A stretch of 64,000 nucleotides of DNA, from contig NZ_FOKQ01000002.1 of assembly GCF_900112155.1 (NCBI RefSeq), positions 62,001-126,000 on the forward strand, read 5' to 3'. The notes under the pieces are model-generated. The model was given only the letters and a program-made list of their open reading frames with translations, did no database searches and was not told the DNA's origin. Below, in pieces: positions 25,706 to 34,210 of this stretch. Positions within the stretch are counted from its first letter, which is position 1. The number at the start of each line of letters is the position of its first letter. A program made the translations under genes and the position numbers. This stretch comes from Hominimerdicola alba. Its GTDB lineage: Bacteria; Bacillota; Clostridia; Oscillospirales; Ruminococcaceae.

Positions 25706-26332
25706 TTATACTATTGATTTTCTGTAATAGTCGGTAACATCGCTGCCGAGCTTCTTGTATATCTCAGCCACGCTCTCATGAGAGCCTAGAGTTTTCAGCT
25801 CAGCATCGGTCATGCCGATCATTTCGATGAATTCCACTCTGCCGTTAGGTGTTTCAAGTGTGTTTACCGACGGGTCGTTGATGCAGATGAAGCCTGTCAG
25901 CGGGGACTTCTGCTCAAAGTCTATACCCGCGGTCTGACCCGTGTACAGGTACTCGTTGTTCTGGAATATCTCACCGTTCTTGCAGGTTATCCTTGCTATC
26001 TGCTGAAGAAGTCCTGCAACGCTTTTCAGTTCGTTGGCCTCGTTTTCGGGGGTATAGCAGTTCTTTTTCAGTTTGAATGTCAGCTCGAAGCCAAAACCGC
26101 TCCATTCCTTGTCCTGGCTTTCTTTTTCGTAAAGCTCGGTAAGACCGTAGCTGACAAAGTGCCAGAAATCACCGCCGTCATAGATGCTTATGCCGTTCAG
26201 CGGGTCGTTGCCGCCCAGTTCATATGGTACTACGGTACCATAGTGTATAGGCGCTGTCTGACCGGGATATATCCTTTCAAATTCTGCGGTAATAGCATCC
26301 CAGCCGCTGGTCTCGGGTTTTCCGACTTTCAT
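25706..26332 (-). CDS. Suppressor-of-fused (SUFU) domain protein
   Basis: A 208-residue soluble protein resembling bacterial SUFU-domain proteins: GWDAITAEFERIYPGQ, HYGTVVPYELGGNDPLNGISIYD, WHFVSYGLTELYEKE and WSGFGFELTFKLKK are characteristic. In bacteria this domain is often found in toxin-immunity proteins, but many copies are of unknown function and no toxin gene is near. It is second in the T-box operon, 28 bp after the membrane protein gene and 69 bp before thrS. Placement in a synthetase operon is unexpected and may be incidental. Confidence 0.85.
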   Translation of the reverse strand: MKVGKPETSGWDAITAEFERIYPGQTAPIHYGTVVPYELGGNDPLNGISIYDGGDFWHFVSYGLTELYEKESQDKEWSGFGFELTFKLKKNCYTPENEANELKSVAGLLQQIARITCKNGEIFQNNEYLYTGQTAGIDFEQKSPLTGFICINDPSVNTLETPNGRVEFIEMIGMTDAELKTLGSHESVAEIYKKLGSDVTDYYRKSIV

Positions 26333-26360
26333 GATATCCCTCCGTTCATATTGTTTCAGG

Positions 26361-26759
26361 TCAGTTTATGTTATCGCATACCACGCCGGATGATACGACC
26401 TGCTGTGCGCTGACTTTCGCTTTGCCGTCAGCCTTGTTGGCGGGAAGTACCATGAATATATAAGCGTAGACCCAGAAGCACAAAAGCAGTACGCTCATGA
26501 TATTAGCCACTGCGCTCAATCCTCTGGTGAGCGATTTTTTAACTATGAATCTTGTTTTTTTGCCGTTTTTCTCCCTTGCCAGTGCATTGAAGAATCCCAG
26601 GAACCAGTATGCGCCTATCCATATCGGCACAAAAATCAAAAATCCCAGTGTGTAGGTTATCGAATGCCTGTATGCCAGGAATGATACCACTCCCGCACCG
26701 ATACTGGCAGCGATGCATATAAAATAGCATATCATTGCGAATGTTTTTCTGTTCTTCAT
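26361..26759 (-). CDS. Small membrane protein of unknown function
   Basis: A 132-residue protein with three hydrophobic segments (about residues 9-28, 35-57 and 85-107) and basic loops (REKNGKKTRFIVKKSLTRG). The family was not recognised. The start is ATG at 26759 after GGGAGGAAACG; the longer open frame to 26906 would run through the T-box terminator and is not real. It is the first gene after the T-box leader, so its expression should rise when threonine-charged tRNA falls. Confidence 0.75.
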   Translation of the reverse strand: MKNRKTFAMICYFICIAASIGAGVVSFLAYRHSITYTLGFLIFVPIWIGAYWFLGFFNALAREKNGKKTRFIVKKSLTRGLSAVANIMSVLLLCFWVYAYIFMVLPANKADGKAKVSAQQVVSSGVVCDNIN

Positions 26760-26810
26760 TTTTACGTTTCCTCCCATTGTTCTGTTACGTGTGCAAAAAT
26801 AATGCGAAAA

Positions 26811-27055
26811 TAAAAAGTCCCACAGGAGCATAAAACTCCCATGGGACGTAAATAACGTGGTTCCACCCAGGTTCGCACAGCACCGCTTTGCGGAAGTGTG
26901 CCTCATTTAGTCTTTAACGCAGAACTGCGGCGTGTATTGGACGCACTCTGGGGCGGTATCCGTGAAGCTTTGCGATGTCCCGCTTTCAGCTTGTGCAGGA
27001 CTCTCTGTGATGCGCTTTATATGCCAAACGGCTTCCCCGTCATCGATTTATAATA
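26811..27055 (-). promoter_or_regulatory. T-box leader (threonine) controlling the thrS operon
   Basis: On the minus strand the T-box sequence TGGGTGGAACCACG (26856-26869) is followed by a terminator whose arms GTCCCA..GGGAG and CTCC..TGGGAC end in TTTTTATTTT (26811-26848). Upstream lies Stem I with AGAGAGTCC and a likely specifier ACC (Thr) at 26955-26957, followed by G. The bulge UGGA would pair with a UCCA acceptor end, as in tRNA-Thr with discriminator U. The downstream operon contains thrS. Together these indicate a threonine-responsive T-box. The Stem I fold is inferred by eye. Confidence 0.9.
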
Positions 27056-27065
27056 TTATAAAATT

Positions 27066-27094
27066 ATCATATCACTCTTTAATGCGTTTGTCAA
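27066..27094 (-). promoter_or_regulatory. Promoter of the T-box/thrS operon
   Basis: On the minus strand TTGACA (27089-27094) and TATGAT (27066-27071) are separated by 17 bp, just upstream of the T-box leader. A GGGGAT/ATCCCC hairpin lies between this and the divergent rny promoter. Confidence 0.85.
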
Positions 27095-27154
27095 GGGGGA
27101 TTTTAGGGCATATCCCCAAAAAATAAATTTTTAGCAGAATATCTAAAAAACACC

Positions 27155-27183
27155 TTGACATTTTCGGCGATTTGTTATACAAT
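27155..27183 (+). promoter_or_regulatory. rny promoter
   Basis: TTGACA (27155-27160) and TACAAT (27178-27183), 17-bp spacer. The leader to the ATG at 27355 is about 165 nt. Confidence 0.8.
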
Positions 27184-27354
27184 AATATTATGCATTAAAA
27201 TTTTTATCGGTCCCGCGGAGGCGGTTTACCATAAAACTATTCATGCTAAATGTATCTTTACAATTTAATATCGGGCAGAGGCTTTTTTCGGGGATACAAG
27301 GGGTGTCCGTGAGGAAAAGGACTCTGTACTTTCAAGAAGGAGGAATGCTATACA

Positions 27355-28923
27355 ATGATAGGTATCGGTTTAGCGATAGGACTTTGTGTAGCGGCTCTTG
27401 TTCTTGGCGCAGCTATCAGTGGCTACATTTGTTTTAAGAAGGGAATCGACTATCGCAAGGAAACTGCCGAAGCAGCTATAGGCTCTGCCGAAGCGGAAGC
27501 AGAAAAGATAGTAGAGGAAGCGAAGAAAAACGCAGAGACTCTTAAAAAGTCAGCATTGGTGGAAGCAAAGGACGAAATACATAAGTCCCGCCAGGAAACT
27601 GAAAAAGAGCTGAAAGAAAGAAGAAGTGAGGTATCCAGACAGGAAAGACGTATCCAGCAGAAGGAAGAGAGCATCGACAAGAAGCTGGACAATCTGGAAA
27701 AGAAGGAAGAAACGCTTCAGAAAAAGCTGAAGTCCGCCGACGAGAAGGTGGCTGAGGCTGAACGCATCAAACATTCACAGCTGGATATGCTGGAGAAGAT
27801 ATCCGGTCTGACAGTTGATCAGGCTAAGGAATATCTGCTGGCACAGCTTGAGGGCGATCTGGTACATGAGAAGGCTGTCAAGATAGCTAACTATGATGCA
27901 CAGATCAAGGACGAGTGCGATGCCAAGGCAAGGCAGTATATCTCGCTTGCTATTGCGAGATGTGCAGCAGATCAGGTCTCTGAGACCGCTGTATCTGTTG
28001 TGGCACTGCCCAACGATGAGATGAAGGGTAGGATAATCGGACGCGAGGGAAGAAATATCCGTACCATTGAAACTCTCACAGGTGTTGACCTTATCATCGA
28101 CGATACCCCCGAGGCTATCACCATTTCCTGTTTCGATCAGGTAAGGCGTGAGGTCGCAAGGATAGCGCTTGAAAAGCTTATCCAGGACGGCCGTATCCAC
28201 CCCACCCGCATCGAAGAGATGGTAGAGAAAGCCAAGCGAGAAGTTGAACTCAAGATCAAGCAGGAGGGCGAAAGAGCTGTGCTGGAGACCAATGTTCACG
28301 GTCTTAATCACGAGCTTATCAAGCTGCTGGGTCGTCTGAGATTCAGGACCAGCTACCGTCAGAACGTGCTCAATCACTCGATAGAGGTGGCACATCTGGC
28401 AGGTATGATGGCATCTGAACTGGGTGTTGACGCAAATCTCGCAAGAAGAGCAGGACTGCTCCATGATATAGGTAAGGCACTGAGCTATGAGATCGAAGGT
28501 TCTCATGTTCAGATAGGCGTAGATGTATGTAAGAAGTACAAGGAAAATGCCGATGTTATCCACGCTATTGAAGCACACCACGGCGACGTTGAAACGAGAA
28601 CAGTCGTTGCGGCACTGGTACAGGCGGCAGATGCTATCTCCGCGGCAAGACCCGGCGCGAGAAGCGAGAACTATGAAAACTATATCAAGAGATTACAGAA
28701 GCTTGAAGAGATCTGTACTTCCTATGACGGCGTAGAGAAATCTTTCGCAATACAGGCAGGCAGAGAGGTAAGGATCATGATCCAGCCCGACAAGATCAAC
28801 GACGAAAAGATGGTCTTGGTGGCAAGAGAGATCGCGAAGAGGATAGAAACAGAGATGGACTATCCCGGACAGATCAAGGTGAACCTTATCAGAGAAAGCA
28901 GAGTAGTGGAGTATGCCAAGTAA
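27355..28923 (+). CDS. rny: Ribonuclease Y
   Basis: A 522-residue membrane-anchored endoribonuclease that starts decay and processing of many mRNAs. It has an N-terminal transmembrane helix (about 2-26), a long coiled coil (about 30-150, [20 protein letters not shown]), a KH domain ([20 protein letters not shown] near 225), an HD domain with the metal-binding HD in LLHDIGKAL (near 370) and a following [11 protein letters not shown], then a C-terminal domain. Length and layout are normal for RNase Y. AGGAGG supports the ATG. It is monocistronic, with a strong terminator after it. RicT, an RNase Y partner in B. subtilis, is encoded at 53771. Confidence 0.97.
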   Translation: MIGIGLAIGLCVAALVLGAAISGYICFKKGIDYRKETAEAAIGSAEAEAEKIVEEAKKNAETLKKSALVEAKDEIHKSRQETEKELKERRSEVSRQERRIQQKEESIDKKLDNLEKKEETLQKKLKSADEKVAEAERIKHSQLDMLEKISGLTVDQAKEYLLAQLEGDLVHEKAVKIANYDAQIKDECDAKARQYISLAIARCAADQVSETAVSVVALPNDEMKGRIIGREGRNIRTIETLTGVDLIIDDTPEAITISCFDQVRREVARIALEKLIQDGRIHPTRIEEMVEKAKREVELKIKQEGERAVLETNVHGLNHELIKLLGRLRFRTSYRQNVLNHSIEVAHLAGMMASELGVDANLARRAGLLHDIGKALSYEIEGSHVQIGVDVCKKYKENADVIHAIEAHHGDVETRTVVAALVQAADAISAARPGARSENYENYIKRLQKLEEICTSYDGVEKSFAIQAGREVRIMIQPDKINDEKMVLVAREIAKRIETEMDYPGQIKVNLIRESRVVEYAK

Positions 28924-28934
28924 GGCTTGACAAT

Positions 28935-28966
28935 GGCGGACAGGCAATGACCTGTCCGCCTTTTTT
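28935..28966 (+). terminator. rny terminator
   Basis: GGCGGACAGG (28935-28944) pairs perfectly with CCTGTCCGCC (28951-28960), followed by TTTTTT. Confidence 0.95.
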
Positions 28967-29000
28967 ATAAAAAATTTATAATTAAATACAGAGGCGCATC

Positions 29001-30581
29001 ATGGCAAAGGATAAAAAAACAGATACGCTGAACAAGGGGCACAAGCACCTGTTTGGCTCTACGGAAAAATCAGATTTTATTCTGAATATGGACTTTAACG
29101 GTGCCCAGAAAATGTGCAGCCGTTTCTGTATGCTGGCAGTGCTGATAATATCGCTGGTGCTTATACCTGCGTATTACACTCAGCATATCGAGATGTATGT
29201 TGAGGATAATATACCTCACTATCTCGGCGATAATTTTATATTCTATTCGGCATCGATGGTCATGCTTATGGGCGGACTGGGCTATCTGGTGTTTGATGTG
29301 GCAAGGCAGAAGGGTCTTGTGGATATCAAAAACAACAAGACGCTGATACTGCCCATACTGTTGCTTGTATCGACTTTGGTATCGGCACTGGCGGCATCCA
29401 GCAAGCACGATTCTCTGCTGGGCTACATCGGCAGACATGACGGTTTTCTGATGACTCTTGGCTGGCTGGGACTTTTTGCCGCGGCGGCAGCACTCAGTGA
29501 TGTCGATCGTAAAAAAACTCTCTCTGACCTCATCGTAGGCATGGGAACATTTCAGGCGATAGTAGGTATTATCGAATCTATCCCCGGTGCATCGTCTGTT
29601 ACAAAGAATTATTTTGAAAATCTCTTCCTCTATCCCAGCACCACCGATGTTGCAGATGCTTCAAAGGGCGAGATATACATATCACAGGAGGAGAACTACA
29701 CGTCTTTCGGAGTGTATATAAAGAGCAGGGTCGCAAGCGGATTCCTTACTTCTCCCCATGCGCTGGCAGCTTTTCTGTCTGTGGCATTTGCGCTGGCTAT
29801 CGGCGGCGCGGCTTTTGATGATAACAAAAAGCGCAGGATACTTTACTGCATAGCTGCCCCGATAATGGCTGCTGCTGCCTGCTTGACAGATGTTTATGCA
29901 GGCGTTCTGGGAATAGGCACAGCTTCGCTTATCGTGCTGATAGTGGCCGTTATCAAGACGGCAAAGGGCGGCAAGGGCGCACTTGCGGTGTTCATTCCTC
30001 TGGCTGTATCGGGTATCGCGGCAGGCGCACTCTTCGGCACAGGCACAGCCAAGTTCAATGATGAGAATGTCATCTTCACCGACAGCTATGTTGTAAGGTC
30101 GATAGGACACTATGAAAGATATGACTACGTATACGGCATAACAGACAAAGAGTCCGATACCCGCGGCATCTACGATTATCTCTTAGGTGATGCGGTAAAT
30201 GTGATCTCGGATAAACCTGCGCTGGGCGTTGGTCCCGATAACGGTCTTTACTATCTTTCTAATTATAACCTCACCATGGACCGCAGTTATAATGAGTATA
30301 TGGATACCGCTATGCAGAAGGGTGTTATCACACTGATACTGTATGCTGTCTTCCTTATAGCTACGCTGATAAAGGGCATAAAGCTTGCAGCTGGCTTCAT
30401 CAAGGGCAAGTCCGATTGGATATCTGCGGCAGCATTTGCGGCGGTACTGGCGTATATGGTTCAGGCTTGGTTCAACACCACCTGGTTCAGTGCGACTTAC
30501 ATAATGTTCATCGCGGCAGGTCTTTGCTGGGATATTTCTGTTAGAGGAAAATCAGATAAGGCTAAGACGAACAGCAAATGA
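29001..30581 (+). CDS. O-antigen ligase-like polytopic membrane protein
   Basis: A 526-residue protein with about eleven transmembrane helices and a large loop near residues 200-250 and 350-400. GRHDGFLMTLGWLGLF, PHALAAFLSVAFALAIGGAA and ALGVGPDNGLYYLSNYNLTMDRSYNEYMDTAMQKGVIT resemble the Wzy/WaaL O-antigen ligase superfamily (GxxNGF and R-x-HNEY-like motifs), where it would join or polymerise surface glycans. The specific substrate cannot be read. No glycan genes flank it; it sits alone between terminators, 35 bp after the rny terminator. Confidence 0.78.
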   Translation: MAKDKKTDTLNKGHKHLFGSTEKSDFILNMDFNGAQKMCSRFCMLAVLIISLVLIPAYYTQHIEMYVEDNIPHYLGDNFIFYSASMVMLMGGLGYLVFDVARQKGLVDIKNNKTLILPILLLVSTLVSALAASSKHDSLLGYIGRHDGFLMTLGWLGLFAAAAALSDVDRKKTLSDLIVGMGTFQAIVGIIESIPGASSVTKNYFENLFLYPSTTDVADASKGEIYISQEENYTSFGVYIKSRVASGFLTSPHALAAFLSVAFALAIGGAAFDDNKKRRILYCIAAPIMAAAACLTDVYAGVLGIGTASLIVLIVAVIKTAKGGKGALAVFIPLAVSGIAAGALFGTGTAKFNDENVIFTDSYVVRSIGHYERYDYVYGITDKESDTRGIYDYLLGDAVNVISDKPALGVGPDNGLYYLSNYNLTMDRSYNEYMDTAMQKGVITLILYAVFLIATLIKGIKLAAGFIKGKSDWISAAAFAAVLAYMVQAWFNTTWFSATYIMFIAAGLCWDISVRGKSDKAKTNSK

Positions 30582-30623
30582 TAAAAAGGCGTTGAGACTT
30601 ATCTTGAAACGCAAATAGAATCA

Positions 30624-30652
30624 AAGCCCCGAGGTTTTGCACCTCGGGGCTT
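30624..30652. terminator. Bidirectional terminator between convergent genes
   Basis: AAGCCCCGAGGT (30624-30635) pairs perfectly with ACCTCGGGGCTT (30641-30652), placed between the ligase-like gene and the converging TPR gene. Confidence 0.85.
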
Positions 30653-30655
30653 GAC

Positions 30656-31072
30656 TTATATCATATCCCTGATAAGATCAAAATACTTTTCATCTTCGCT
30701 TTCAAAGATCTCTTCTCCTGCAAGCATATAGGCACGCATAAGATATTTCTTGGCATCTGCTTTTCCCAATTCTTGTGAACACTGCCCCAGACGAAGCATA
30801 AGAAAGGGGTTTGTGTAACCCTCGCCTGAAAGATTTGATTTTGCGTCCCAAAGATACGGATATGCATCCTCATATTTCCCCTGCATGAAAAAGGCATCTG
30901 CGATAGATGTCTGGAACCACACTGCTTCACTTTGTGCGTTTATCGGCTTACTTAATGAAGCCAACCCCTCCAGCCATATTTTTATAGCCTGATCGTATTC
31001 TTCTTTATCAAATAGTATGTTGCCTTCTTCGGCATAATCATCTGTGCTTTTCTTTTCAATACAATTATCCAC
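30656..31072 (-). CDS. TPR-like protein
   Basis: A 138-residue soluble helical protein. Helix pairs such as YAEEGNILFDKEEYDQAIKIWLEGL and TSIADAFFMQGKYEDAYPYLWDAK are tetratricopeptide-like, and the C-terminal NPFLMLRLGQCSQELG..AYMLAGEEIFESEDEKYF block is shared with small TPR proteins that are often found near polymorphic toxins. No toxin gene is visible here. The start is GTG at 31072, directly after AAAGGAGG; the upstream ATG at 31117 lacks a site and overlaps the preceding terminator hairpin. Function unknown. Confidence 0.8.
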   Translation of the reverse strand: MDNCIEKKSTDDYAEEGNILFDKEEYDQAIKIWLEGLASLSKPINAQSEAVWFQTSIADAFFMQGKYEDAYPYLWDAKSNLSGEGYTNPFLMLRLGQCSQELGKADAKKYLMRAYMLAGEEIFESEDEKYFDLIRDMI

Positions 31073-31113
31073 GGTATGCGCCTCCTTTTGGGATACAGAT
31101 ATCAAACAAAACA

Positions 31114-31151
31114 CCATAGTATGTCCGACATGGTCATCGGAAATACTATGG
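31114..31151 (-). terminator. udp terminator, member of a repeated hairpin family
   Basis: CCATAGTAT (31114-31122) pairs with ATACTATGG (31143-31151). On the minus strand it is followed by T-rich GTGTTTTGTTTG. The sequence resembles the terminator at 51194-51234 (shared CCATAG, TCCGAC and GGAAATACTATGG blocks). Confidence 0.75.
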
Positions 31152-31170
31152 CGTAAAAGCTTCTGTATCG

Positions 31171-31959
31171 TTATGCTTTATCCTGGCGAATAAGCTTTCT
31201 TATAGCTTCCACCGCGCATTTTATTCCGCGTGAACTGTCGTCAGTCAGGGTATCGGGCAAGCCCTGTTTGGAGCGTTCCATGTTCCAAAGGGCTGTAAGT
31301 ACACAGCCGCAGCGTACACCGAGGACCATGCCCACCGAGTATATCGCAGCGCACTCCATCTCAGAGGAGAGACAGCCGCATTTTACAAAGCTCTTCCATC
31401 TTGGCAGAAGATAATCCGCCACGCCTGAGCGCTCAGGCTCTACCTGACCGTAAAAGCTGTCCTTGGAGTGTACCACGCCCACATGATAGCGGTTTCCGTT
31501 CTCATCTGTGGAAAGCTCCTCGGCGCTGTCAGCCAGTGCCCTAAGTACGGAATAATCCGCCGCCGCAGGATAACCTATTGGAAGATACTCGTATGAAGTA
31601 CCCTCGGCACGTATGGCGCTGTTTGCGATAATGAGATCGCCGCCCCATATCTTAAGGTCTATGCCGCCGCAGGTGCCAATGCGTACAAAGGTATCCGCAC
31701 CGCATTTTGCAAGCTCTTCCACCGCTATCGCCGCAGATGGTCCGCCTATGCCTGTTGAGCATACCGTTACCTTTTCACCGTCGAGTGTGCCTGTGTACAC
31801 ATTGAATTCGCGGTTGTTTGCCACCTGTACAGCGTTATCCAGAAGTGCCGCTATTTTCGGCACACGCCCGGGATCGCCGGGAAGAATAACATATCTGCCC
31901 ACTTCCTCGGGAAGTGTCTGTATGTGGAACTGCCGCTGTCCGTCAAGAATAGATGCCAT
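31171..31959 (-). CDS. Uridine phosphorylase / nucleoside phosphorylase
   Basis: A 262-residue cytoplasmic phosphorylase of the PNP/UDP family that splits a nucleoside with phosphate into base and ribose-1-phosphate. VILPGDPGRVPKIAALL (phosphate-binding GDPxR), TGIGGPSAAIAVEELAKCGADTFVRIGTCGG and SSEMECAAIYSVGMVLGVRCGCVLT fit the uridine phosphorylase branch. AGGAGGT precedes ATG at 31959. It stands alone with its own terminator. Uridine is the most likely substrate, but purine nucleosides are not ruled out. Confidence 0.9.
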   Translation of the reverse strand: MASILDGQRQFHIQTLPEEVGRYVILPGDPGRVPKIAALLDNAVQVANNREFNVYTGTLDGEKVTVCSTGIGGPSAAIAVEELAKCGADTFVRIGTCGGIDLKIWGGDLIIANSAIRAEGTSYEYLPIGYPAAADYSVLRALADSAEELSTDENGNRYHVGVVHSKDSFYGQVEPERSGVADYLLPRWKSFVKCGCLSSEMECAAIYSVGMVLGVRCGCVLTALWNMERSKQGLPDTLTDDSSRGIKCAVEAIRKLIRQDKA

Positions 31960-32008
31960 GATGATACCTCCTTGAACATCTGTTGTTTTATGTTTATAAC
32001 GACATTCA

Positions 32009-32035
32009 GCACGGTACAGTTTTTCCGTACCGTGC
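32009..32035. terminator. Hairpin between udp and the DUF3592 genes
   Basis: GCACGGTAC (32009-32017) pairs with GTACCGTGC (32027-32035). U-runs are poor on both sides. It lies downstream of the DUF3592 gene at 32087 (minus) and upstream of udp. Confidence 0.5.
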
Positions 32036-32086
32036 GAAATGTTTTACAATAATATGGTGAAGGATTGGAAATGTCAATAGATCAGT

Positions 32087-32653
32087 TCAGCGATAAAAGT
32101 CATTATGATCGTCATACTGACCGTAATTATATTTTTGACCGTTTATGCTCGTTATTACAGCACATGCAGCCATTTCGGGGACACTTTTCATGCCTTTCCT
32201 TGATGCTGTATTCCTGATGCCTATAACGATAAATACCACGCCGAACAGAGTGAGTAATACCGAACATATCATGCTGCCTTTGCCGGAATCATCATATGTT
32301 GTATAATGTTCGTCAGAGGGGGCAGAGGGATTGTAGTATACCTTGATACTTGTTCCGATATCGACTTTCTCACCCGAACTCAGGGTAGACGAGCCGGAAT
32401 AAGCCTTGCCGTTTACATCAAATGTGTAAGCAGTCAGATAAACATAGTATGTAGATCTGCTGTACTTGCCCGATTGGCTTGTTTTCATCTGCCTTGTTAC
32501 TGTCTGCACAGTGCCGTTCGTGGACTGTGTGCAGCGCTTGTGCATCTTTTGGGCGTTGCTGCCGGTCACGAAAAATATCAGAGCCATTATTATCATTATT
32601 ATACCCATGAATATCATTATGCCGGGCTCTGGCTTTGTACTTCTTCTTGACAT
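32087..32653 (-). CDS. DUF3592-type membrane protein, paralogue 1
   Basis: A 188-residue protein with two transmembrane helices (about residues 12-32 and 125-147) flanking an outside beta domain. The block KMHKRCTQSTNG, followed by RSTYYVYLTAYTFDVNGKAYSGSSTLSSGE and VYYNPSAPSDEHYTTYDDSGKG, is shared almost position by position with the neighbour at 32703, so the two are recent duplicates. DUF3592 proteins are small two-helix membrane proteins of unknown function. It follows paralogue 2 by 50 bp in the same direction and is probably co-transcribed with it. Confidence 0.85.
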   Translation of the reverse strand: MSRRSTKPEPGIMIFMGIIMIIMALIFFVTGSNAQKMHKRCTQSTNGTVQTVTRQMKTSQSGKYSRSTYYVYLTAYTFDVNGKAYSGSSTLSSGEKVDIGTSIKVYYNPSAPSDEHYTTYDDSGKGSMICSVLLTLFGVVFIVIGIRNTASRKGMKSVPEMAACAVITSINGQKYNYGQYDDHNDFYR

Positions 32654-32702
32654 ATACGTTCCTCTGTGTCTTGTATGCCGATCATTCGGATACTCGGTAT
32701 TA

Positions 32703-33542
32703 TCAGTTCAGCTGATTGAAGTCATTGTAATTGTTGCTGCTGCCGCTGTATACGTTGTTATTGTTGTAGCTGTTGTTATAGTTATTATTGTAGTTGTTGT
32801 TATAATCATTGCTGTAGCCGTTATTATAGCTGTTATTGTTGTTATAACCGTTGTTGTAGTTGTTGAAGCCGTTGCTGTCGTAGGTATTATAGCTGTTGTT
32901 ATTGTTATAGCCGTTGTTATAATTGTTGTAGCTGTTTGTATCGCTGAAACCGTTATTGTAGTTGTTATTGAAGCTGTTGGTGCTGTTGTAATTGTAGTTA
33001 TTATAGTTGCTGTTATAATTGTTATTGCCGTTCATGCCCGAAAGTACAGCGCCTGCTGCCATTCCGCGTACACCGCCCATGCTTCTTCTTGATGCTTTGG
33101 TCTTTATTCCTGAAACGAATAATATCACACCGATCAGACCAACGAATACAGAAGCTACCATTCCGCCTGTGCCTGTATCATCATATCTGGTGTAATGATC
33201 GTTGTCGGGGTCGGAAGGATTGTAGTATACTGTAAGGTTTGCGCCTTCGCTGAGTCTTTCGCCTGACTGGAGAGTAGACGAACCGTGGATAGGCTTGCTG
33301 TTAACTTCAAACTCATAGCCTGTCAGATAAACATAGTAGGTGGTTCTTCTGTGCTTGCCTGATTTTCTTGTTCTGCGCTGCTGGGTCACTGATTGAACTA
33401 TGCCGTTTGTGGACTGTGTGCAGCGCTTATGCATCTTTTTGGTGTTGTTGCCGGTCGTGAAAATGACCATTGACATTACGACCATTACTATCCCGATAAA
33501 GATCATAAATCCGGGACTTGCCTGTGTGTTTCTTCTTGCCAT
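32703..33542 (-). CDS. DUF3592-type membrane protein, paralogue 2, with Asn/Tyr-rich tail
   Basis: A 279-residue protein. The first 170 residues repeat the two-helix DUF3592 layout of paralogue 1 (MARRNTQASPGFMIFIGIVMV, KMHKRCTQSTNG, SSTLQSGE, VYYNPSDPDNDHYTRYDD). The last 110 residues are a low-complexity tail built mostly of Asn, Tyr, Ser and Gly in repeats like NNYNNGYNNNNSY. In DNA this is a run of GTT/ATT codon complements (about 32710-33030). Such tails are prion-like and aggregation-prone or adhesive. The predicted topology puts the tail on the same side as the N-terminus (cytoplasm if the first helix is N-in). A promoter block shared with the dockerin gene lies upstream at 33606-33667. 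Confidence 0.87.
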   Translation of the reverse strand: MARRNTQASPGFMIFIGIVMVVMSMVIFTTGNNTKKMHKRCTQSTNGIVQSVTQQRRTRKSGKHRRTTYYVYLTGYEFEVNSKPIHGSSTLQSGERLSEGANLTVYYNPSDPDNDHYTRYDDTGTGGMVASVFVGLIGVILFVSGIKTKASRRSMGGVRGMAAGAVLSGMNGNNNYNSNYNNYNYNSTNSFNNNYNNGFSDTNSYNNYNNGYNNNNSYNTYDSNGFNNYNNGYNNNNSYNNGYSNDYNNNYNNNYNNSYNNNNVYSGSSNNYNDFNQLN

Positions 33543-33605
33543 ATTCTTTCTCCTCCGTATAGTCTACATATAATTTAAGCCCTTGGCTTTTCTTTATACA
33601 TATAT

Positions 33606-33667
33606 TATCACTTTTGAAATGATTTTTCTACCAACTCAGATTTGCAATTGCGCAACGAAAAGTTGCA
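33606..33667 (-). promoter_or_regulatory. Promoter block A, shared with 35397-35458
   Basis: Aligns without gaps over 62 bp to the region upstream of the LRR-dockerin gene. On the minus strand the common order is TGCAACT, TTGCGCAA (perfect palindrome), TGCAAA, GTTGGTAGA, AAAAGTGATA and a -10-like GATAAT. The -35 region is poor, as for activator-dependent promoters. It lies 64-125 bp upstream of paralogue 2 and just past the stop of paralogue 3. Confidence 0.7.
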
Positions 33668-33669
33668 TT

Positions 33670-34191
33670 TTACTGCCACTGTCCGTAGCTGCTGAAATCG
33701 TCCTTTTCCGCCTGCTTTTTGCCCAGGTGAGACAGGAAAAATCCCACAAGGACTACTATCACACCGATGCCTACAAAACCGAATCCTATGCACTTGAACA
33801 GAATTGAAATAAAAGATATGGTCTTATCAGCAGGAACATAAGCTTTATGCGGAGAATCAGGGTCTATCATGATGTCAGCCTTGTCGCCTATATCATAGGG
33901 AGGATCATTTGAATATGCATTTGCCGAGAACTCGTATGGAGCGCCCTCATACTCATAGCTGTATATCGGTGAAGCCAGACCGTCTTCATTATATTTGTAG
34001 CTGATAACATAAGCCTCAACAGGTACGGTGCATTCTTCCTTTTTCTTCGCATCGATCTTGCTCAGTATAATGCCTACGGCACCGAGTATTCCGCCCACCA
34101 GTATGAATATCGCCATTACCAGGCATACCGCAAATGCAGGTGAAACGTTCCTGTTTGTGCCGTTTACACGAAATGATGTACTTACTCTCAT
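33670..34191 (-). CDS. DUF3592-type membrane protein, paralogue 3
   Basis: A 173-residue two-helix membrane protein (helices about 21-46 and 125-155). It is more distant from paralogues 1 and 2 but keeps the layout: a beta domain with VEAYVISYKYNEDGLASPIYSYEYEGAPYEFSANAYSNDPPYDIGDKADIMIDPDSPHKAYVPAD between helices, matching the DUF3592 pattern of a property-of-surface domain followed by a proline-terminated strand. It lacks the Asn-rich tail. It starts 20 bp after the LRR-dockerin stop and is probably in that transcript. Confidence 0.75.
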   Translation of the reverse strand: MRVSTSFRVNGTNRNVSPAFAVCLVMAIFILVGGILGAVGIILSKIDAKKKEECTVPVEAYVISYKYNEDGLASPIYSYEYEGAPYEFSANAYSNDPPYDIGDKADIMIDPDSPHKAYVPADKTISFISILFKCIGFGFVGIGVIVVLVGFFLSHLGKKQAEKDDFSSYGQWQ

Positions 34192-34210
34192 TGTATATCC
34201 TCCGTCATTA

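Noticed and set aside
26361-26906. Longer version of the first thrS-operon gene
   Set aside because: The extra 49 codons run through the T-box terminator; the internal ATG at 26759 has a strong ribosome site.
32710-33030. CRISPR-like repeat run
   Set aside because: Repeats are GTT/ATT codon runs in frame with the Asn/Tyr tail, with no equal-length spacers. No CRISPR array or cas gene was seen in the window.
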